NCBI GenBank assembly: GCA_964590515.1
Contig: CAZPZD010000025.1
Location: forward strand, 1-34,542
Origin: JADFRG01 sp964590515
Lineage (GTDB): Bacteria; Chloroflexota; Anaerolineae; Anaerolineales; E44-bin32
Direction of reading: 5' to 3'
Length of the DNA stretch: 34,542 nt
The stretch's first letter is position 1, and every line of letters begins with the position of its first letter. Below the pieces are notes generated by a model. The model was not told the DNA's origin. It saw only the letters and a program-made list of their open reading frames with translations, and did no database searches. Of this stretch, positions 24,176-32,104 are shown in pieces. The position numbers were made by a program, and so were the translations under genes.

Positions 24176-26054
24176 GCTGCAGCTCGACCTGAGGCACGAT
24201 GAATCCTTTGTAGCAGGCGTCAATGCACTGCCCGCATTCGACGCAGGTTTTCAAATCGATGTCGACCCGCGACCCGTCCGGCCGGAGAACGATCGCCGGA
24301 CAGTCGAAGGCTTCGACGCAATAGCGACATCCGTCACACTCCTCCGTGACCGTCACCGGGATGGGGTGGGCGTCGATGGGGGTTGGGTCGAGAATCGCAC
24401 AAGGCCGGTCGGCGATGATCACCGCCGCGCCACCCTCAGGTGCGCGGGTAAAGGAGTGGGCCTCTTTGAGCAGCTCTTGAAAGGGATCCTGGTCGTAGGG
24501 ATCGGCCTCGCGGACAAACCGCACGCCGCACGCTCTGACCAGGTCCGGAATCGATATCGGAAGCGCGGCCGCGCCGTCCGTTCCAACGGCGCTCGCCAGC
24601 GTCGGCTGCGTTCCGGTCATCGCGGTGGTGTGGTTGTCCAGGATTATCAGGACGAACCGGGCGTCGTTGTGGACCGCGTTGGCCAGCGGGACGATTCCGG
24701 CGTGCAGGAAAGTTGAATCGCCGATCGTGGCCACGATGGGCCGATCATCGCCCAGCAGCCGACCGGCGTGATAGAAACCGGCTGCCATAGTCACCGATCC
24801 GCCCATGTCCAGGCAGGTGTCCATGGCTCGCAAGTTGGTGCCGAGGGTGTAGCAGCCGATGTCGCCCGGGTAGATGGCTTGGGGACCGAAAGTGCGCTTG
24901 ATTGCGAAATATGCGGAGCGGTGAGAGCAGCCGGGGCACAAACGTGGCCGACGCGGCGGGACCGCCATCCCCTGCACCAGCGCCGTGAGCCGCTCGTCTG
25001 CCGGGGCTGGCACGGGAAATCCCGCCTCATCCAATGCTTCGGCCAGGATGGCTGCGGCGCGTTCCGGGGTGAGTTCCCCCGCCTGAGGCACCGTTCCGTC
25101 GAGGCGCCCGCGCACCCGGGTGCGGTCCGGGATCTGCAACTCGATCGTGGCGTCGGGTTCTTCAAACACGATCACCCGTTCGCAGCGGCGGATGAAATCA
25201 GCTACGAGCCGACGCGGGAGCGGGTAGGGGGTGCCGAGCTTCAGGACCGGAATATCGGCGCCGAAATCGCGCAAGACCTGAAGCGCGGTATGGAATGCAA
25301 CTCCACTGGCAATTACGCCAAGCGGCGCGGTGCCGTTTTCACCGAAACTCCCCTGAATGCGGTTCAGTTCGGAAGTCTCGAACTCCTGCTCGATGGCCTC
25401 CAGCTTTTGAACCAGCTCAACGTGGAGCTTCAGGCGGAAGGCGGGGGTTGCCGCCCAACGCTGAGGGTCTTTGTGGAATCCTCCAGCCCGGGGGCCCGCG
25501 GTCGCAGGCAAGAGCACGGCATCGGAGTCGAACGACTGGCGGGCATGGCACAGCCTGGTCGTCGGTCGCAACAGCACAGGAATATGGAATCGCTCCGACA
25601 GCTCGAAGGCGAATCCGGTCATCTGCAGCGCCTCTACTGGCGTGGAGGGGTCCAGCACCGGGACTTTGGCCGCATGGGCCAAGAGGCGGGAGTCTTGTTC
25701 GGTTTGGGAAGAGTGAGGTCCCGGATCGTCACAGGAGATGACGACGAAACCTCCGACCACGCCGGTATAAGCCGAGCTGAAGAACGGATCGGCCGCGACA
25801 TTTAGCCCCACCTGCTTCATCGCCGTGGCAGCCCGCAAGCCGCTCCAGCTCGCGGCCAACGCTGTTTCGAAGGCTACTTTTTCGTTGGCGCTCCACTCGG
25901 CGTAGACGACCTCGGGAGCGTGGGCCTTGTATCTGATGACACTCGACAAGATTTCTGAACTTGGGGTGCCGGGATAAGCCGTCACCATCCGGCAGCCCGA
26001 CCGGATCAGGCCAAGTCCAATCGCTTCGTTCCCGAGCAGCAGCTGCTTTCCCAT
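24168..26054 (-). CDS. iorA: Indolepyruvate:ferredoxin oxidoreductase, alpha subunit (copy 2)
   Basis: A protein of 628 residues. The start MGKQLLLGNEAIGLG at 26054 has GGAGAGG directly upstream. It has the same domain order as copy 1: YPGTPSSE (27-34), a TPP site with CPGCSHRSA and GDSTFLHAG, and a C-terminal double ferredoxin module. The first cluster begins at residue 573 (CDGCRYC, fourth Cys in DCPAI); the second begins at 604 (CVECGQCIDAC). In the second cluster the usual Pro after the last Cys is Tyr. The product and partner are as for copy 1, perhaps with another aryl pyruvate preference. Confidence 0.93.
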   Translation of the reverse strand: MGKQLLLGNEAIGLGLIRSGCRMVTAYPGTPSSEILSSVIRYKAHAPEVVYAEWSANEKVAFETALAASWSGLRAATAMKQVGLNVAADPFFSSAYTGVVGGFVVISCDDPGPHSSQTEQDSRLLAHAAKVPVLDPSTPVEALQMTGFAFELSERFHIPVLLRPTTRLCHARQSFDSDAVLLPATAGPRAGGFHKDPQRWAATPAFRLKLHVELVQKLEAIEQEFETSELNRIQGSFGENGTAPLGVIASGVAFHTALQVLRDFGADIPVLKLGTPYPLPRRLVADFIRRCERVIVFEEPDATIELQIPDRTRVRGRLDGTVPQAGELTPERAAAILAEALDEAGFPVPAPADERLTALVQGMAVPPRRPRLCPGCSHRSAYFAIKRTFGPQAIYPGDIGCYTLGTNLRAMDTCLDMGGSVTMAAGFYHAGRLLGDDRPIVATIGDSTFLHAGIVPLANAVHNDARFVLIILDNHTTAMTGTQPTLASAVGTDGAAALPISIPDLVRACGVRFVREADPYDQDPFQELLKEAHSFTRAPEGGAAVIIADRPCAILDPTPIDAHPIPVTVTEECDGCRYCVEAFDCPAIVLRPDGSRVDIDLKTCVECGQCIDACYKGFIVPQVELQHA

Positions 26055-26071
26055 CACCTCTCCGGGTTTGG

Positions 26072-26111
26072 GCTCCCCTCTCTCTCGAACAGCTCGAGAG
26101 AGAGGGGGAGC
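26072..26111 (-). other. Strong hairpin between trpB2 and iorA2
   Basis: An inverted repeat of about 17 paired bases with one bulged G and a 5-base loop (26089-26093). The arms are 26072-26088 and 26094-26111, rich in CT/AG dinucleotides. It lies 20 bases after the trpB2 stop and 17 bases before the iorA2 start on the minus strand. It has no T-run after the stem, so it is not a classical intrinsic terminator. It may attenuate, process or stabilise the transcript, or be a dispersed repeat. Confidence 0.65.
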
Positions 26112-26131
26112 GCCAGGCAGGTACAAGTGAG

Positions 26132-27499
26132 TTAAGCCGGGACTTGCGGGAGCCCGGCCAGGGCCTTTTCAACCTCCGCCATCGGATATTCGTAATCTGG
26201 CAGCCGTTTGGCGAAGTAATCGTCGTAGGCGCCCATGTCGAAGTACCCGTGGCCGCACAAGTTGAAAGCGATCACTTTCTTCTGACCGGTTTGCTTGCAC
26301 TTCAGGGCTTCGTCGATGGCCACCTTGATCGCGTGGGAGGGCTCAGGCGCCGGTATGATCCCTTCGGCCCGAGCAAAGGTCACCGCCGCTTCGAACACCG
26401 GGTTCTGTTGAACGGCAACGGCCTCGATCACTTTGGTGTCGTACAGGTAGCAGATGATCGGCGACATTCCGTGGTAACGCAGGCCGCCCGCGTGGATCGG
26501 CGCGGGGATGAACGAGTGACCGAGGGTATACATCTTGATCAGCGGGATGGTCGCGGCCTGATCGCCGAAGTCGTAGACGTACTTGCCCTTGGTCAGGCTG
26601 GGGGCCGCGGTGGGCTCAACCGCGATGAAGCGGGTCGATTTCTTGCCGGCCAGCTTCTCCTGCACGAAGGGCAGGATGAAGCCGCCAAACGACGAGCCGC
26701 CTCCGATGCATCCGACCATGATGTCCGGGTACTCGCCGGCCATTTCGAACTGCTTGAGGCATTCCTGGCCGATCACGGTCTGATGCAGCAGGACGTGGTT
26801 AAGCACCGAACCGAGGCTGTACTTCTTCTTCCCGCCGCTGGTCGCCGCAACTTCCACGGCTTCGGAGATGGCAAGGCCGAGCGAGCCGGGCGACTTCGGG
26901 TCCTGCGCCAGCACATCCCGGCCGGCCTTGGTCTTGTCCGATGGACTGGCCGTGACCTTTGCGCCGAAGGCCTCCATCATGCTGCGTCGATAGGGTTTCT
27001 GCTGATAGGAGATCCCCACCATGTACACCTCAAGGTCCAGCCCGTAGAAGTTGCAGGCCATGGCCATGGCACTGCCCCACTGGCCGGCTCCGGTCTCGGT
27101 CGACATGCTGGCCACGCCCTCCTGCTTGTTGTAGAAGGCTTGCGGCACCGCGGTGTTCGGCTTGTGGGATCCCACCGGAGAGACCCCTTCGTACTTGTAG
27201 TAGATGTGGGCCGGGGTGCCGAGGGCCTGCTCCAGCCGCCGGGCCCGGATCAGCGGCGTGGGCCGCCACAGGCGGTACACCTCGCGAACGGGTTCCGGGA
27301 TTTCGATCCAGCGCTCCTGGCTGACCTCCTGTTTGATCAGCTCCATCGGGAACAGCGGTGCCAGATCCGCCGGACCGATGGGTTGCATGGTCCCAGGATG
27401 GATGACAGGCGGAAGCGGACTCGGCAGGTCGGCCTGGACGTTGTACCAGGCCTTCGGGATATCCTTCTCGCCCAGCAGATAACGGGTTTGGTCGCTCAT
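26132..27499 (-). CDS. trpB: TrpB2-type tryptophan synthase beta-like PLP enzyme
   Basis: A protein of 455 residues from the ATG at 27499, with GAGGAG 7 bases upstream. Its length and features fit the TrpB2 branch (TrpB-related) rather than TrpB1. The PLP lysine is Lys113 in GSHKPNTA; STETGAGQWG and GCIGGGSSFGG form the indole site and phosphate loop. TrpB2 condenses indole with serine or phosphoserine and can deaminate serine. No TrpA or other tryptophan biosynthesis gene is nearby. Between the benzoyl-CoA reductase genes and an indolepyruvate oxidoreductase it may bring indole into the pathway as tryptophan. This role is a guess. Confidence 0.87.
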   Translation of the reverse strand: MSDQTRYLLGEKDIPKAWYNVQADLPSPLPPVIHPGTMQPIGPADLAPLFPMELIKQEVSQERWIEIPEPVREVYRLWRPTPLIRARRLEQALGTPAHIYYKYEGVSPVGSHKPNTAVPQAFYNKQEGVASMSTETGAGQWGSAMAMACNFYGLDLEVYMVGISYQQKPYRRSMMEAFGAKVTASPSDKTKAGRDVLAQDPKSPGSLGLAISEAVEVAATSGGKKKYSLGSVLNHVLLHQTVIGQECLKQFEMAGEYPDIMVGCIGGGSSFGGFILPFVQEKLAGKKSTRFIAVEPTAAPSLTKGKYVYDFGDQAATIPLIKMYTLGHSFIPAPIHAGGLRYHGMSPIICYLYDTKVIEAVAVQQNPVFEAAVTFARAEGIIPAPEPSHAIKVAIDEALKCKQTGQKKVIAFNLCGHGYFDMGAYDDYFAKRLPDYEYPMAEVEKALAGLPQVPA

Positions 27500-27506
27500 G
27501 GTCTCA

Positions 27507-27512
27507 CTCCTC
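27507..27512 (-). promoter_or_regulatory. Shine-Dalgarno site of trpB2
   Basis: GAGGAG on the minus strand, 7 bases before the ATG at 27499. It supports that start over the TTG at 27514. The 66-base gap upstream shows no convincing promoter. Confidence 0.55.
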
Positions 27513-27565
27513 AAGGATCACGGATTTGTACGGCAAGTAGTTTGGGTACGGCTCGGTAGATCTCC

Positions 27566-27922
27566 TCAATCTTTTCTCCTGACCGCCTCCAAGCCGACGG
27601 TCGCCTCGTCGGCGGAAGCCTCTTTTGGTCGGGTGTAGAGGGTCACAAATAGGCGGCAGATCATCAAGCGGCAGTCCTCGCACTCCTCGCCCAGCTCGGC
27701 CAGGCCCACCGGCTCGGTCCGGACATCGAAGTTCAGCGTCCCGTAGAGGTCGATGTACTCCTGCAAACGCGATGCATCGGCCATGAAGCGGCGTTGCCAG
27801 CCGAGGCGAACGAGGGCCGGATCACCGGGTCGCTCCTCTGCGGGGTAACGCGGATCCGGCGATTCCACGACGCATGGCGCTTCTTCCACGGGCATCATCG
27901 AATTCTGGTGAAAATCGGTCAT
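27566..27922 (-). CDS. Small Cys-containing protein of unknown function linked to benzoyl-CoA reductase
   Basis: A protein of 118 residues from the ATG at 27922, in an ATGA overlap with the last reductase ATPase gene. The longer frame to 28492 is only overlap with that gene. I do not recognise a family. It is soluble, acidic in its first third, and has LVRLGWQRRFMADASRLQEYIDLYGTLNF-type helices (about 38-66). A cysteine cluster, CEDCRLMIC (81-89), gives a C-x2-C-x4-C pattern, with one more Cys at 17. Coupling to the reductase genes suggests an accessory role such as cluster insertion, electron transfer or a small subunit. Classical clusters have a ferredoxin gene here, but this protein lacks a ferredoxin motif. 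Confidence 0.7.
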   Translation of the reverse strand: MTDFHQNSMMPVEEAPCVVESPDPRYPAEERPGDPALVRLGWQRRFMADASRLQEYIDLYGTLNFDVRTEPVGLAELGEECEDCRLMICRLFVTLYTRPKEASADEATVGLEAVRRKD

Positions 27923-28749
27923 CCTACCCTTGCCTCCTCGAGCTGACTCGCCTCCAGCGTGAGTTTCCGCATTCGGCGGTGGGCCAGCAGCGCCGCTCCA
28001 AACGCGGCGACATACTGCACGTCCTCTCCGGGTGGGACATTCACCTCCGTCCCGAGCTTCTCCCGGATCACGGCTGCCATTTTTTCGAAGCGTAGGATTC
28101 CCCCGATCAGCGTGAACTCCGGCTCCATCTGCACCCGTTTCATGAGCTGCACCGAGCGGTCGACCAGCGACACGATTGCGCCGTGCATGATGTCGGCGGG
28201 GGAGCCCCCCTGGGAGAGGTGATTGATCACCTCTGACTCGGCGAAGACCGCGCACACTCCCGAGATCGGGACCGGCTCCTTGGAGGTTGCAGCCAGGGGC
28301 CCAATTTCCTCGGTGTTGAAGCCCATATAGCGGGCGGTTTTCTCCAAGAAGGCGCCGGTCCCTGCGGCGCACTTGTCGTTCAAGCGGAAGGACTTGACCT
28401 TGCCGTCCTCCGTCAGCCGGGTGGCCTTCATCGTCTGGCCGCCAACGTCGAGGATCGTGTACGTGTTCGGGAACAGGTACCGCGCGCCCCAAGCGGCCGC
28501 GGTCAAGTCCGTGGTATTCAGGTCGCGGGCAGGATACAGGAAGCGCCCGAAACCGGTGGTCGCTACGTAAGCCAGCTCTTTGCGTTGAAGCCCCGAATAC
28601 TCAATCGCCTGCGCCAGTGCCCGATCGGCCGCCTCGGCCAGTTTGAAGCCTGTCTTCACCAGCGCACGCCCGATCACCCTCCCGCCCTCATCGGCGATGA
28701 CCGCTTTGACGTAGGTCGAGCCGATATCGATCCCTGCCGTGTAGGTCAC
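27919..28749 (-). CDS. bzdQ: Class I benzoyl-CoA reductase, ATPase subunit (BzdQ-like)
   Basis: A protein of 276 residues from a GTG at 28749 in a GTGA overlap. It is an ASKHA-fold activator ATPase of the BcrA/BcrD/HgdC family. Phosphate motifs are GIDIGSTYVKAV (6-17) and LDVGGQTMKAT (100-110). Cys127 (NDKCAAGTG) and Cys166 (SGVCAVFAESE) stand at the same positions as the ligands of the subunit-bridging [4Fe-4S] cluster in HgdC. It hydrolyses ATP to drive low-potential electron transfer to the ring-reducing subunits. Both ATPases are short, as in the Azoarcus Bzd type; Thauera BcrA is much longer. Naming P versus Q follows gene order only. Confidence 0.88.
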   Translation of the reverse strand: MTYTAGIDIGSTYVKAVIADEGGRVIGRALVKTGFKLAEAADRALAQAIEYSGLQRKELAYVATTGFGRFLYPARDLNTTDLTAAAWGARYLFPNTYTILDVGGQTMKATRLTEDGKVKSFRLNDKCAAGTGAFLEKTARYMGFNTEEIGPLAATSKEPVPISGVCAVFAESEVINHLSQGGSPADIMHGAIVSLVDRSVQLMKRVQMEPEFTLIGGILRFEKMAAVIREKLGTEVNVPPGEDVQYVAAFGAALLAHRRMRKLTLEASQLEEARVG

Positions 28750-29570
28750 CGCACCACCTCCGGCCGGGGGGCCTCGATGGGGACCCGGCTGGCCAGGATG
28801 TGGTCCATGGCGAACAACCCTGCGCCGATCGCGCCCATGTAGTGCGATTCTTCGCTCACGTTGACGGCGAATCCCAATTCCTTTTGCAGAACTTCGACGA
28901 CCGCCTGGTTCCTCGCCACGCCGCCGGTGAAGGTCACCTGGGGTTCGATGCCGACCCGGCGCATCAGCCCGAGCGATCGGGACACGATCGACTGATGAAC
29001 GCCAAGCAGGATGTCCTCGATCTTTTTTCCTTTCCCCAACCAGGACACGACCTCCGATTCGGCGAAAACGGTGCAGGTCGTGCTGATCTTGACCGCCTTC
29101 TCGGCCCGCAGGGCGGTGGGGCCCAGCTCACTCAACCCGATCCCAAGCGCGTTGGCCGCCGCCCCGAGGAACCGTCCGGTGCCGGCCGCGCACTTGTCAT
29201 TCATGCAGAAGTCGAGGATCTCTCCGGCCGGGCTGATCCGGATGGCCTTGGTGTCCTGACCTCCCATGTCGACCACTGTTTGGGTTTCGGGGAAGAGGTG
29301 CACCCCGCCCCGCGCGTGGCAGGAGATCTCGGTGATCTGCGTGTCACCGAAGGTCACCTTGTAGCGCCCGTACCCAGTGCCGACCACGAACTCGACTTCC
29401 TCCTCGCGAATGTTTCCGTCCTGCAGCGCCTGGACGTAGGCATTCTCAGCCGCCTGAACGACGTTGGCGCCAGTGTCGATCAGCGCCCGACCGACAATCA
29501 GGCGCCTCTCGTTTAGGACGATCGCTTTCGTCTGGGTCGAACCTACGTCGACACCGGCTGCGTATGCCAT
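28746..29570 (-). CDS. bzdP: Class I benzoyl-CoA reductase, ATPase subunit (BzdP-like)
   Basis: A protein of 274 residues starting 23 bases after the BzdO-like stop. It is the second ASKHA ATPase of the complex, with GVDVGSTQTKAI (6-17), VDMGGQDTKAI (100-110), Cys127 in NDKCAAGTG, Cys166 in STTCTVFAESE, and the adenosine motif TFTGGVARN. It is closer to canonical HgdC than its partner, whose equivalent motifs are less regular. The two form a heterodimer that takes electrons from reduced ferredoxin and injects them, with two ATP per electron pair, into the BzdNO-like module. Confidence 0.88.
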   Translation of the reverse strand: MAYAAGVDVGSTQTKAIVLNERRLIVGRALIDTGANVVQAAENAYVQALQDGNIREEEVEFVVGTGYGRYKVTFGDTQITEISCHARGGVHLFPETQTVVDMGGQDTKAIRISPAGEILDFCMNDKCAAGTGRFLGAAANALGIGLSELGPTALRAEKAVKISTTCTVFAESEVVSWLGKGKKIEDILLGVHQSIVSRSLGLMRRVGIEPQVTFTGGVARNQAVVEVLQKELGFAVNVSEESHYMGAIGAGLFAMDHILASRVPIEAPRPEVVR

Positions 29571-29593
29571 TCGTTTCTCCCTTTGTGAGACCT

Positions 29594-30898
29594 TTAACTC
29601 GAGGCCCCGACCGCCGCAACCCGCTTGCGGGAGGCCAGCCCCTCGAAAAAGGCGTCGATCCGATTTTTTAGCTGCGCTTCGGAAACCACCCGCTTGTCCA
29701 TCATGTCTGACTCGATGAAGAGACAGGCGACATCCGTCGTTGCGAGCAGGGCCCGGCGGTTGTCGGCCAGACCGGTGGAGACCGTCCGACAGGATTTGAT
29801 CGGGTGATAGACCACTCCGTCCACCCGGTAGGTCCCCACCATTTCTGCCAGCACCCGATCCTGGAAGAACATGCTGTCCATCGCGTGGCGCACATTGATC
29901 AGCACGCCCTCTGCCAGGCTTTCCAGCGGGCGTTCGAGCGAGTACTCGAAGCCGGTGTCGGTTCCACCGGAAGCGAACCAGAGGTAAGTGGAGCTGACGA
30001 ACGCCCCGCCGGACTCAGTGAACATTTCGTTGAAGCGGCGGAAGATCGGATAACAAGGCACGCCGACGAAGATCAGCCGGTACTTCTCTTCTCGCTGGGT
30101 TCCGATCGCCTGGGTGGCCTTGTATTCCATTTCTTCAACCAGATCCCGGAAGTAGCGGCTGCCCTGCTCGGTCCCCCGAAAACCGTTCGACACGCCGAGA
30201 AAGATGGTTCCATCGGTCAGGGCGTTGAAGACCGAGGGGGTGCTTCGGTTCCACTCCAAAACTTTGTGCCAGTCGCGGCTCATGGAATTGGCGTGCGCCA
30301 TGGTCTCGCGCAGTCGGTCTATATCGAACTTCTTCCCGGAAACCCGTTCGCACAGCTCAATCAGCTCACGGATCTGGCCCTCGACGTACCGCCGGTCGGC
30401 CTCGAACTGTGGATCGCCCGGCCAGGTCTGTCCGCCGGCGCTGCGCGATCCAGGAACGTCGAGAGTGAAGATTGGGATCCCGTACATGCGCTCCCAGATT
30501 TCCGCCCACTTGATGTACGTGTTGCAGGCGTTGGTATACACAGCCAGGGCGGGCTTGGGGACCCGCCCCATCGGGTGCTCGCCGCCGCGCAGCTGCACAC
30601 CTACGTCGGCCTTCACGTAGCCGCAGATGTCGGGAGAATAGCCGTAGTCTTCGGCGGCGTTCAGGTATTCGTGGGCCACCCGGCGCACGGCGGTCTGCAG
30701 CGAGTTGATTTCCGGAAACACCACCGGGAAATCGAACACCCGCAGCAGCTCGGCCATGCTTCCCATCACGAAGGCGTAGGCCACCGGTCGACCGTCCTCG
30801 GCCGCGTTGGTGAGATCCTGGAACCAGTCGCGGAACAGTTGTGCGCCGTCCCGGTTACCCCGGCCAACGATCCCATCCTGCCTGGTTGCGTCCGTCAT
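29594..30898 (-). CDS. bzdO: Class I benzoyl-CoA reductase, substrate-reducing subunit (BzdO/BcrB-like)
   Basis: A protein of 434 residues, 39 bases after the BzdN-like stop. It belongs to the 2-hydroxyglutaryl-CoA dehydratase D-component family. Segments include FDFPVVFPEINSLQTAV, YSPDICGYVKADVG, YTNACNTYIKWAEIW, VGVPCYPIFRRF and, near the C-terminus, YHPIKSCRTVSTGLADNRR followed by LFIESDMMDKR. The Cys residues in ICGY, NACN and KSCR are likely [4Fe-4S] ligands. With the BzdN-like subunit it binds benzoyl-CoA (or 2-aminobenzoyl-CoA) and carries out two-electron ring reduction to the 1,5-diene. The size matches BzdO/BcrB. Confidence 0.88.
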   Translation of the reverse strand: MTDATRQDGIVGRGNRDGAQLFRDWFQDLTNAAEDGRPVAYAFVMGSMAELLRVFDFPVVFPEINSLQTAVRRVAHEYLNAAEDYGYSPDICGYVKADVGVQLRGGEHPMGRVPKPALAVYTNACNTYIKWAEIWERMYGIPIFTLDVPGSRSAGGQTWPGDPQFEADRRYVEGQIRELIELCERVSGKKFDIDRLRETMAHANSMSRDWHKVLEWNRSTPSVFNALTDGTIFLGVSNGFRGTEQGSRYFRDLVEEMEYKATQAIGTQREEKYRLIFVGVPCYPIFRRFNEMFTESGGAFVSSTYLWFASGGTDTGFEYSLERPLESLAEGVLINVRHAMDSMFFQDRVLAEMVGTYRVDGVVYHPIKSCRTVSTGLADNRRALLATTDVACLFIESDMMDKRVVSEAQLKNRIDAFFEGLASRKRVAAVGASS

Positions 30899-30937
30899 CC
30901 TCGATGTCCTCTCATCCCACCTGGATCGCCCTCAGCC

Positions 30938-32104
30938 TCAGGCGAATAGCAGACTCTCGACGAAAGTCTCGAGTTGAATCTCGAGATGATCGAAGCTGGT
31001 CATGTTCTCTTCGAACTCGCTGACGAAGTAGGGGATGCCCTGTTCGTCCAGAGCCTTGGAATAGGCGACTTGCTCGTCTAGGCCGGGCTCGCACATCTTC
31101 GCCGCAGTGATGATGGCGGCTTTTGCACCGGCGGCCTGCATTCGTTCCAGCAGCATCCGCTCCTTGGGTTTGCGCAAGTCGTGCTGCACCGGGCTGTAGG
31201 TCGATCGCTCGAGATAGGCGTCCGCGAGATTCTGGAGCGGATCCCCTTCCTGCGGGACATCCTCTTGAATCCAACGCAGACCAATTAGCAGGTCATCATC
31301 TACCAGGTAACAGAACTGCGAGATCGTACGCAGCAAATCAAGCGGGGGCTGCTCACAGAACCCGCCCTCGAAAACCACCCGAATCCGGTCCTGAGGGTGC
31401 GCCGGCCGCGCCTCGATCTGAGGCAGGACGGCCCGAAGCAGCTCGTTATGCTCCTCGCGGGGAATTATCCCGCCTGCGGCCAAGAGGACGTACGCCTCGT
31501 CGGCAGAGACCAACCAGGGCTGCTCGCGCTTCAGGCGGTACAGCTCTCGGATCCAGCGCCGGTTTTCATTGAAAACGGCGACGGACTTGCGCAGATCTGC
31601 CTCGCCCACCTGTCGCCCGGAGATGACCTCCAACTCACGCCGCAGCCGGTCGTATTCGTCGCGCAGATACGCAGCGGCGTGGGTCGAGTTTGCGTTCTGG
31701 GGGAGGTAGAGGATCTGGCAGGGATAGGACATGTTCCGACCCCACACCGCGGCCAGGTTACGGGCCGCGTCGCAGATGGGGTGTGAGACGAAGATGTCCA
31801 AGGTGAGCCGCTGGCTGAGCGCCAGCTCCAAGGAGGTCTTCAGGATCGAGCACAGATAGGACCCGAAGCGAGCCTCCGCCTGGCGCGGCTCGACCGTCGC
31901 CCCGCGAATCTTCACCGGCAGCATCCCGGCCGCGTGGGCGATCTCCTCCGGGAAGTACACCTGGAAATGGCCGACGACCTTTCCGCCCGCTTCCCGCCAG
32001 CGCCGGACGGTGGGGTAATCGGGATCTTCGACCAACTCTCGGCAGATCTCCAGCACCTGCTCGAGCGATTTGCCCTGCCAGCCGTCGAACACCTTAAGGT
32101 TCAT
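30938..32104 (-). CDS. bzdN: Class I benzoyl-CoA reductase, substrate-reducing subunit (BzdN/BcrC-like)
   Basis: A protein of 388 residues in an ATGA overlap with the Oah gene. It is an HgdB-family subunit: HFQVYFPEEIAHAAGMLPV, FGSYLCSILKTSLELAL, FVSHPICDAARNLAAVW, FEGGFCEQPPLDLL, and the C-terminal AAKMCEPGLDEQ and PYFVSEFEENMTSFDHLEIQLETF. Cysteines in SYLCS, HPICD and AKMCEPG are likely ligands of its [4Fe-4S] cluster. Together with the next gene product it makes the dearomatising module. The gene order N-O-P-Q is that of the Azoarcus bzd cluster, and the directly preceding ring hydrolase strengthens the assignment over 2-hydroxyacyl-CoA dehydratase. Confidence 0.88.
   Translation of the reverse strand: MNLKVFDGWQGKSLEQVLEICRELVEDPDYPTVRRWREAGGKVVGHFQVYFPEEIAHAAGMLPVKIRGATVEPRQAEARFGSYLCSILKTSLELALSQRLTLDIFVSHPICDAARNLAAVWGRNMSYPCQILYLPQNANSTHAAAYLRDEYDRLRRELEVISGRQVGEADLRKSVAVFNENRRWIRELYRLKREQPWLVSADEAYVLLAAGGIIPREEHNELLRAVLPQIEARPAHPQDRIRVVFEGGFCEQPPLDLLRTISQFCYLVDDDLLIGLRWIQEDVPQEGDPLQNLADAYLERSTYSPVQHDLRKPKERMLLERMQAAGAKAAIITAAKMCEPGLDEQVAYSKALDEQGIPYFVSEFEENMTSFDHLEIQLETFVESLLFA

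Noticed and set aside
26072..26111. Intrinsic terminator after trpB2.
   Set aside because: The stem is strong, but no T-run follows on the transcribed side, so it is recorded only as a hairpin.
25961..27559. A 532-codon open frame on the plus strand opposite trpB2, and other long plus-strand frames (for example 12719-13816, 21246-22322).
   Set aside because: They lie wholly opposite well-recognised minus-strand genes, have no family features, and are the expected mirror frames of GC-rich coding DNA.
27919..32104. 2-hydroxyglutaryl- or phenyllactyl-CoA dehydratase with activator.
   Set aside because: There are two different ATPase genes rather than one activator, the order and sizes match BzdNOPQ, and Oah-, Dch- and Had-like genes are present.
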